Origin: Comamonadaceae bacterium
Lineage (GTDB): Bacteria; Pseudomonadota; Gammaproteobacteria; Burkholderiales; Burkholderiaceae_C
Length of the DNA: 45,514 nt
Assembly (NCBI GenBank): GCA_027486555.1
Contig: JAIXOX010000057.1
Span: 1 to 45,514, forward strand
Direction of reading: 5' to 3'
The notes below the pieces were generated by a model. The model made no database searches. It saw nothing but the letters and a program-made list of their open reading frames with translations, and was not told the origin of the DNA. A program made the position numbers and the translations under genes. Position 1 is the first letter of the stretch; every line of letters starts with the position of its first letter. Of the stretch, positions 40,954 to 45,514 are shown piece by piece.

Positions 40954-42098
40954 GTACCGAAAAAATAGTTGCACCAACTGATCTACGAGATTATTTGAAG
41001 GCTCAGGGTTGGACTGTTCTTGAGGCTGCTATCAAAGATCGTTTGTACATATTAGAGAATAAAGATTTTCCTCGACGACAGCTTGCATATCCAATGGATA
41101 TGACTGCACCTGATTATCGAGAATCTCTTGATCGAGTTTTCTGGAAATTGGGTGATATTACTGGGCAAAAGTTAGAGAATGTTGTAACAAGGGTTCAAGC
41201 TCTTAAAGACGATGTTCTTCGACTTCGAGTTTTTTTTGATGGGAATGACAATTCTCTCCCTTTGGGCTTTGCTGCTACTTTAGTACAGAACACAGAGAAA
41301 CTGCTTAAGGCAACAGCTTGTACAGTGTTGCGACCACGCATGCATCATCCTAGGCTGTCTTTGGTAGAGGCTAATCAGTTTGTGGAGAAAGCGAGATTTC
41401 AGCAGACTGAGAATGGAAGTTTTGTACTCAAAGTTGCTTGCCCAGTTCATTCCATGGAAATCCAAGGCAATTTAGATATTGATGACACTGGCGCGCCGTT
41501 TGTTCGACAGGTTACTTTGGCGTTGCAGAGTTCTTTGTACAAGCTGACCTCTGCTATTGAAGCCGACACTTTAGATGTACTGGTCTCTAATTTAAAAAGC
41601 CAAACAGCCCCTTTGATTTCCTCTAACTTCTGCGAGGCGCTTTCAGCGATGCATGATGAGGTGGTAGATAACTCTCTGGATGTCGGGTTTGACTGGTCTG
41701 CCTTGCATGCTGTTCCGCAAAGCGTTAGTCCACGAGCCATCAAAATTCAGAGGGATTATTTCTCTCGAATTGAGGAGGTGCGGAGAGAGTTGAGAACTCA
41801 AGAGCAGCATGACGAAGAGTCCTTTATTGGTACGGTCGAGCGACTAGATGGTGCGATGGATGAAAGCGGTCGAAGATCCGGTGACGTCATCTTGGCTTTG
41901 TTGCTTCCTGACGAAGGTGAGACGGTAAGGGTCAAGGTTTCTCTGTCTGCAGATGACTACGGTAAAGCGGACACCGCGCACATGACTAATGGTGCTTACG
42001 TTAGAGTCACAGGCCGACTTCGCCCTGGACGTCAGCCCCGTCAACTTACGGACATTTCCTATTTTGAACTTATCGCACGAGATCTGCGAGGTGAGTAA
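40950..42098 (+). CDS. Unknown partner of the DUF4365 protein
   Basis: This 382-aa protein is not recognised. The N-terminal 90 residues (LRDYLKAQGWTVLEAAIKDRLYILENKDFPRRQLAYPMD) look like a small alpha/beta domain; the middle is helical; and the C-terminal 85 residues (FIGTVERLDG...GDVILALLLPDEGETVRVKVSLSADDY...GAYVRVTGRLRPGRQPRQLTDISYFEL) have the look of an OB-fold or similar beta barrel, possibly for nucleic acid or protein binding. It is joined to the DUF4365 gene by ATGA overlap and has the same AT-rich codon use, so the two were probably acquired together. Its role may be as sensor or specificity subunit for the nuclease. Confidence 0.65.
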   Translation: MSTEKIVAPTDLRDYLKAQGWTVLEAAIKDRLYILENKDFPRRQLAYPMDMTAPDYRESLDRVFWKLGDITGQKLENVVTRVQALKDDVLRLRVFFDGNDNSLPLGFAATLVQNTEKLLKATACTVLRPRMHHPRLSLVEANQFVEKARFQQTENGSFVLKVACPVHSMEIQGNLDIDDTGAPFVRQVTLALQSSLYKLTSAIEADTLDVLVSNLKSQTAPLISSNFCEALSAMHDEVVDNSLDVGFDWSALHAVPQSVSPRAIKIQRDYFSRIEEVRRELRTQEQHDEESFIGTVERLDGAMDESGRRSGDVILALLLPDEGETVRVKVSLSADDYGKADTAHMTNGAYVRVTGRLRPGRQPRQLTDISYFELIARDLRGE

Positions 42099-42216
42099 CG
42101 TGTCTTATGGCTGGGCATGCTCTTGATCTGATACAGAACATGCAAGCGGATGGGTTTTCCGATCGACCAACCAGGATCCTTAAAATCTATTTAGTCCCTA
42201 GTTATTTTGTGCGCGA

Positions 42217-42260
42217 CGGTTCAATAGTGATTTGCGGATTTGAACCGCCGTCCGCAAATC
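42217..42260. repeat. Two interleaved inverted repeats (possible pseudoknot or alternative hairpins)
   Basis: CGGTTCAA (42217-42224) pairs with TTGAACCG (42240-42247), and GATTTGCGGA (42229-42238) pairs with TCCGCAAATC (42251-42260). The two stems of 8 and 10 bp interlock, so in RNA they either form a compact pseudoknot or exclude one another. It lies 119 bp downstream of the DUF4365 partner gene. No T-tract follows. Confidence 0.65.
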
Positions 42261-42406
42261 AATAAAATTTGGGCTCGAATTTGCTGGTTTTTACTGGGAA
42301 ACGACGAGCGATTTTGCATTAGCTAGCTGTGGCTAGATAGGACCGGGGATCGCTATTCCCAGACCGTTTGCCCTCTGGTAGCACACCACCACCAATAAAG
42401 GAAAAA

Positions 42407-42433
42407 CCAACCCTTCGGGGTTGGCTTTTTTTT
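42407..42433 (+). terminator. Rho-independent terminator
   Basis: CCAACCC (42407-42413) and GGGTTGG (42418-42424) form a 7-bp stem around TTCG, followed by C and eight T. An A-run before the stem could make it work weakly in the other direction. Stem and TTCG loop are typical of strong terminators; the gene it serves is not obvious, since the last + strand gene ends 308 bp upstream. Confidence 0.85.
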
Positions 42434-42441
42434 GCCTACCA

Positions 42442-42477
42442 CCGCGTGTTTACGCGGGTTCCTGCGGGTTCTTGCGG
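42442..42477. repeat. Hairpin and 10-bp tandem repeat
   Basis: CCGCGT-GTTT-ACGCGG (42442-42457) is a perfect 6-bp inverted repeat. It runs into GCGGGTTCCT (42454-42463), GCGGGTTCTT (42464-42473) and GCGG (42474-42477), a 2.4-copy tandem repeat. Confidence 0.6.
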
Positions 42478-42757
42478 ACTATGGAGAGAACCATTTCTGC
42501 CAGTAACCGGCGCGTTTTACTCTCCGTTTGCGTATTCTCTCTCCGACCCTTCCCACCCAGCGCAGGCCGAAGTCCGGAAGGCACGCCCGTCAACGCTATA
42601 TAAATCAATAGGTTACGCGCGGACGAATCAATCGTTTTTTTCGTGGCATTGGTAGGCTGAGGGGACGGCACGTACGCTAGATTGACTTTAGGTTTTGAGT
42701 CAGCCGCAACAAGAAATCGTTAATATTCAATTTTCTACTCCTGACCCTGGTACTAGC

Positions 42758-43069
42758 ATGGAAATCATTCGAAGCAAAGAGTTTCAAGGTACCCGACCTT
42801 GGGACGCTCTTCACGTTGCCACGCTCGCAGGCACCAGCGTTCGCTTGCACTGGACGGATCAGCCCTACGTCTGGCACATCAACGATGGGCAAGAAGTCTT
42901 TGCTGTGATGGATGGCGTAGTGGACATGCACTACCGCATTGATGGCGTCGAGAAGGTCGTTACGCTCGAAGCGGGAGACTTGTTCTATGCAGAAGTGGGG
43001 TGTGAGCATGTCGCTCACCCACGAGTTGCGTCGCGAATTTTGGTGATCGAAAAGGAAGGCAGCGTTTGA
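42758..43069 (+). CDS. Small cupin-fold protein
   Basis: This 103-aa protein is a single cupin domain: HINDGQEVFAVMDGVVDMHYRIDG (about 44-67) has the place of cupin motif 1, and LEAGDLFYAEVGCEHVAHP (73-91) that of motif 2, with GD and H. The usual H-x-H of motif 1 is reduced to a single His, so metal binding is uncertain. The start was set at the ATG at 42758; an in-frame TTG at 42695 would add 21 residues without family support. No clear ribosome binding site was seen. Substrate unknown. It is isolated from its neighbours, convergent with the Thoeris genes. Confidence 0.75.
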   Translation: MEIIRSKEFQGTRPWDALHVATLAGTSVRLHWTDQPYVWHINDGQEVFAVMDGVVDMHYRIDGVEKVVTLEAGDLFYAEVGCEHVAHPRVASRILVIEKEGSV

Positions 43070-43167
43070 GTTTCTGCTCAGCCTGAGTCACTTGCGCTTC
43101 AAGTAGGCAAACCTTATTGCAACGCTACGAATTTCAGGGTCATCAGCAGTGATAGGCGATACAACTG

Positions 43168-44046
43168 TTAGGCGTGAAGGCTCTGTCCCAGGTAGTCCCG
43201 GACTTGGAACAGATTTAGCGAGAACTTCGACGCGTCCTCGGGGCGCACGACGATGATCAATTTGTTGGAAAACGCGCGCTGGCTGCAGGCGTCGGTGAAG
43301 GACTGAGCAATTCGTTCGATCATCTTCTTCCGAGGATACGCGACACGTCCGCGTCCCGTACCCATCAACGGCATAACGATGTCACCGACCTCGGCCTTAG
43401 ATGCAAGGTTGATCCACAGCTTTTCAAGCGCCTCGTCAATCATCTTCAAGTCTGACGAAGCGTTGCCGTAATCGTCCATGTGCGCCATCGCCACAAGGTA
43501 AAAATTTTTGTTCTGCGCGCTCACACGAGCGACAGTGCCAATAGGATATTCCGTCTTCTTGCCAGGGCGTTTGTCGTTGATGGTGAACTGTTCCCTCGAA
43601 AGCGAGGCTTCGATTTGACGATCAATCTCCGTAGTTTGACCGTTGAAGTAGTTGGTAGCCAACTGACCCTGCAAGCTATTTACAGCGATTAGCCCCGAAG
43701 ACATGTCCGTATCAAAGGTTGAGTTTGTACTGATAATCACTTCGCCAGGGATCTTAAATAGGTCGCCAATCAGGACTTCGACAGCAAAGTCCTTTTGAGG
43801 AATCTTATAACTGACACGTGAAAGGGGCCTGCGAGTAGACAGCACATAGATCAGCGCAAGCACGACCAAGATGATTAACCCGTAGTATCTGTACTGGTCC
43901 TTCTTGTAGATATTGAAGGCATCGGCTAAGTCGACGCAAAGGTACAAGATACCCACTACAGCGAAGAACTTACCAATCGCTTCGCCGGAGAACAGTGCGT
44001 AGCGCCAATAGGCTCGCGTCATAATCGACTCGAAAAAGTACCTCAT
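43168..44046 (-). CDS. thsA: Thoeris type II ThsA: two-TM macro-domain effector
   Basis: This 292-aa protein has two N-terminal membrane segments (about 17-39 and 53-70), then a macro-type domain (about 86-285) with VEVLIGDLFKIPGEVIISTNSTFDTDM (as a pattern: I-G-D-L-F...G-x-x-V-I-S-T-N-S-x-F-D-T), SSGLIAVNSLQGQ, the PIGTVARV strand and the MPLMGTGRGRVAYP loop. Membrane-anchored macro proteins paired with a TIR protein are the effectors of type II Thoeris; their macro domain binds an ADP-ribose-derived signal (histidine-ADPR as reported) made by the TIR protein, after which the membrane is disrupted. The ATG overlaps the thsB stop (ATGA), so the pair is coupled. Length and topology agree. Confidence 0.85.
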   Translation of the reverse strand: MRYFFESIMTRAYWRYALFSGEAIGKFFAVVGILYLCVDLADAFNIYKKDQYRYYGLIILVVLALIYVLSTRRPLSRVSYKIPQKDFAVEVLIGDLFKIPGEVIISTNSTFDTDMSSGLIAVNSLQGQLATNYFNGQTTEIDRQIEASLSREQFTINDKRPGKKTEYPIGTVARVSAQNKNFYLVAMAHMDDYGNASSDLKMIDEALEKLWINLASKAEVGDIVMPLMGTGRGRVAYPRKKMIERIAQSFTDACSQRAFSNKLIIVVRPEDASKFSLNLFQVRDYLGQSLHA

Positions 44047-44543
44047 AGTCCGAGTTGCCTGTAGACATCGTCGGTGTAGTGGCGGTTCCCAGTTGTGCCC
44101 GCGCTGCTTAGCCGGTGGAACTCGTCTGGCCAGTGCTCCATCGCATGTTCAATGATGTTGTGATTGAACGAGGTGTACACCACCAGTTGATCCCGGATCG
44201 TCGGCGGGCAACGGTCATCCATCTGCCTGCTCCCGTTCAAGTTCACGCCGATGACGGGCAGACCAAGCCGCAAAGCCACCTCCAGTTCCCACTTCACGAA
44301 CTTGGTCAAGTATCTAGTGCTTTCTCCGATAAGCACCACGAGCAATTTAGAGTTTGCAAAGCGTTCCCGAAGCTGGCGCTTTATGCTTTCTTCTTGGCTC
44401 GAATCCCGAGCCGTATTTAGGTCGTGAGCGTTGTGGAAATTTAGCGAAAAGCCGTCATGCGCCTTCCAAGCCGTCATAAGACGGTAGTAGCGCATGTCGT
44501 TGTCGCCGTCGAAGGCGATGTAAGTCTTATTTCGGTATGCCAT
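44043..44543 (-). CDS. thsB: Thoeris ThsB: TIR-domain protein
   Basis: This 166-aa protein fits the ThsB TIR-like family (formerly DUF1863): KTYIAFDGDNDMRYYRLMTAW (start of the first strand and helix), SLNFHNAHD (33-41), IKRQLRERFANSKLLVVLIGEST (54-76, as a pattern I-x-x-x-L-R-x-R...S-K-x-L-V-V-L-I-G), and KWELEVALRLGLPVIGV (84-100) with the likely catalytic E86. ThsB recognises phage infection and converts NAD+ to a signal for ThsA. It precedes thsA in the same operon with ATGA overlap. Nothing indicates inactivation. Confidence 0.88.
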   Translation of the reverse strand: MAYRNKTYIAFDGDNDMRYYRLMTAWKAHDGFSLNFHNAHDLNTARDSSQEESIKRQLRERFANSKLLVVLIGESTRYLTKFVKWELEVALRLGLPVIGVNLNGSRQMDDRCPPTIRDQLVVYTSFNHNIIEHAMEHWPDEFHRLSSAGTTGNRHYTDDVYRQLGL

Positions 44544-44771
44544 TGGACGCGTCTCACCCTCGGTTACCGAATTTTAGAGCTTGTGGAAGGGGAATTTACT
44601 GAGAGTGCGTGCACGCCTTTAGGTAAGCCTGTTTTTGGTCGAAGGAATCACTCAGAAAGAACGTCCAGTTTGGCGCATTTCCTTGCTTACCCAGGCTCTC
44701 GGTCCATTTGCAAAAGTTTGAATTGACGACGTTTTCAGCTGCCAAGCGGTGAAGCGGTCGCCTTTAAATGT

Positions 44772-45212
44772 TCACCAAACTCTTTCTCGCTGATCCTCCC
44801 ACAACGCAGGCGGGTCCACAGCAAGATCAAACAGCGTCAGGTGGTCCGGCAGCGCATCCTCCAAAATCGCCTCGACGATGTCCGGTGCCAGGGTGGTCAA
44901 GTTCACCATCCGGCTGACGTAACTGTTGTCGACCCCCTCCAACGCCGCAATTTCAGTCAGGTTTTTCACCTTGCCGGACTCCAGCATGGCCAGCCACCGG
45001 TGGCCTCTTGCCAGCGCCAGTTGCAGCGGTGTGGCCGCCACATCCCACGGCCGCAGCAGTTTGCCCGGCTGGCCTGATTGCCCGTTAGGCAGCGTCATTT
45101 GTTTTCTCCCGCTGCGGCGTTTGATCTGAATCGGTACCGACAGCGTGATCCGGCCGTCGCTGGATTGAATCACTTCCGTAGTGCCAGTGGATCTGATTTG
45201 AATCTCGCTCAT
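44772..45212 (-). CDS. Small HTH protein following a serine recombinase
   Basis: This 146-aa protein has a basic N-terminal half with IQIKRRSGRKQM (31-42) and a C-terminal HTH resembling that of ParB: LARGHRWLAMLESGKVKNLTEIAALEGVDNSYVSRMVNLTTLAP (about 67-110, helix-turn-helix centre TEIAALEGVDNSYVSR). It follows the recombinase with ATGA overlap, a combination that recurs in proteobacterial recombinase elements. It probably binds DNA and acts in element control. Function not established. Confidence 0.75.
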   Translation of the reverse strand: MSEIQIRSTGTTEVIQSSDGRITLSVPIQIKRRSGRKQMTLPNGQSGQPGKLLRPWDVAATPLQLALARGHRWLAMLESGKVKNLTEIAALEGVDNSYVSRMVNLTTLAPDIVEAILEDALPDHLTLFDLAVDPPALWEDQRERVW

Positions 45213-45514
45213 GCCACGGCCTCCGACTCCATTTCCGTGGCTGGCTCGGGCTGCAGTTTCTTGTGATGCAACTCAAGCACCAGTCGCTGGATACCCGTGG
45301 GATGCAGATCCATCGACATGTTGTTGGGCGATACATTCACCTGGCGAACCAGCAACCGCACAATCCGCATCTGCTCTGCAGGGAATAGTTGGTCCCATAC
45401 ATCGTCGAGTCGTTTCATGGCCACCGTGACGATGGCCTCGTCCAGGGTCGGGTCGTATTTCTGGGCCTGCGGCAAAACATCTCTGACCACATCCGGCGAG
45501 CGCAAATGGCCGCG
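45209..45514 (-). CDS. Serine recombinase, C-terminal fragment (cut by the window edge)
   Basis: The frame is open to the window end and only the last 101 residues are visible. The block AMKRLDDVWDQLFPAEQMRIVRLLVRQVNVSPNNMSMDLHPTGIQRLVLEL (pattern: L-D-x-x-W-D-x-L-F-P-x-E-Q-x-R-I) is the typical C-terminal tail of large serine recombinases. The catalytic domain lies outside the window. It is a second recombinase element, different from the one at 37952-39517, since the visible tail does not match that protein. Confidence 0.8.
   Translation of the reverse strand, partial: RGHLRSPDVVRDVLPQAQKYDPTLDEAIVTVAMKRLDDVWDQLFPAEQMRIVRLLVRQVNVSPNNMSMDLHPTGIQRLVLELHHKKLQPEPATEMESEAVA

Larger units (their letters stand above)
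42099..42757. other. Long intergenic segment with inverted repeats and terminator
   Basis: No gene could be supported. It contains interleaved inverted repeats at 42217-42260, a terminator at 42407-42433, a CCGCGT-GTTT-ACGCGG hairpin at 42442-42457 and a 10-bp tandem repeat from 42454. CACCACCA near 42385 looks like a tRNA end but no tRNA fold precedes it. Confidence 0.5.

Noticed and set aside
42300-42400. CACCACCA stretch and nearby CTCGAAT resembling tRNA 3' parts
   Set aside because: No acceptor stem, T-arm or anticodon arm can be paired around them.
43130-43180. GTTAGGC after the cupin gene, resembling the end of an integron attC site
   Set aside because: No matching RYYYAAC core lies at the expected distance and no integron integrase or second attC is seen.
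1-45514. CRISPR array
   Set aside because: No regularly spaced identical repeats were seen on reading the window.

Overview
The window looks like a piece of a proteobacterial chromosome (probably a betaproteobacterium of the Burkholderiales, inferred from gene families and the moderately GC-rich codon use, not from a marker gene). It is almost entirely accessory DNA: the end of a prophage running into a defence island, followed by serine-recombinase elements. No rRNA, tRNA or CRISPR array was seen.

Region 1 (1-4944, + strand) is the tail-tip and lysis end of a prophage: a partial tail protein, a small tail fibre ending in a six-cysteine tail, an unknown protein, a 2OG-Fe(II) oxygenase-like protein and a radical SAM/SPASM protein, all translationally coupled or nearly so. 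After a terminator come holin, glucosaminidase endolysin, i-spanin and an embedded o-spanin. The cysteine tail next to two peptide-modifying enzyme families suggests a post-translationally modified phage tail fibre.

Region 2 (4972-18966, - strand) is a complete type I BREX operon, in transcription order WYL regulator, brxA, brxB, brxC, pglX, pglZ, brxL. It ends 27 bp from the prophage lysis genes, tail to tail.

Region 3 (19074-34444) begins with two small genes and a second WYL regulator on the - strand. Two copies of a strong inverted-repeat operator lie in the divergent intergenic space. Rightward follows a packed operon: an unknown protein with a C-terminal hydrophobic segment, a 61-aa ORF, a giant ankyrin protein (about 48 repeats), a protein with a HEPN-type R-x4-H motif, a YhaO/SbcD-like nuclease, a YhaN/SbcC-like ATPase, and an AT-richer protein with an internal duplication. 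I do not recognise this as a named defence system; it is the best candidate here for an undescribed one. A 29-bp direct repeat brackets the nuclease/ATPase pair and includes a fossil of the nuclease start.

Region 4 (34756-40097, - strand) is a mobile module: a CxxC protein, a large serine recombinase, two ParB-like proteins without ParA, and a DUF3987 protein, bounded on one side by a repeat-rich 311-bp segment.

Region 5 (40405-45514) holds an AT-rich two-gene module (DUF4365 nuclease-like plus partner), a 659-bp gap with interleaved inverted repeats and a terminator, a cupin gene, a type II Thoeris pair (membrane-anchored macro-domain ThsA and TIR ThsB), and the 3' end of a second serine-recombinase element that leaves the window.
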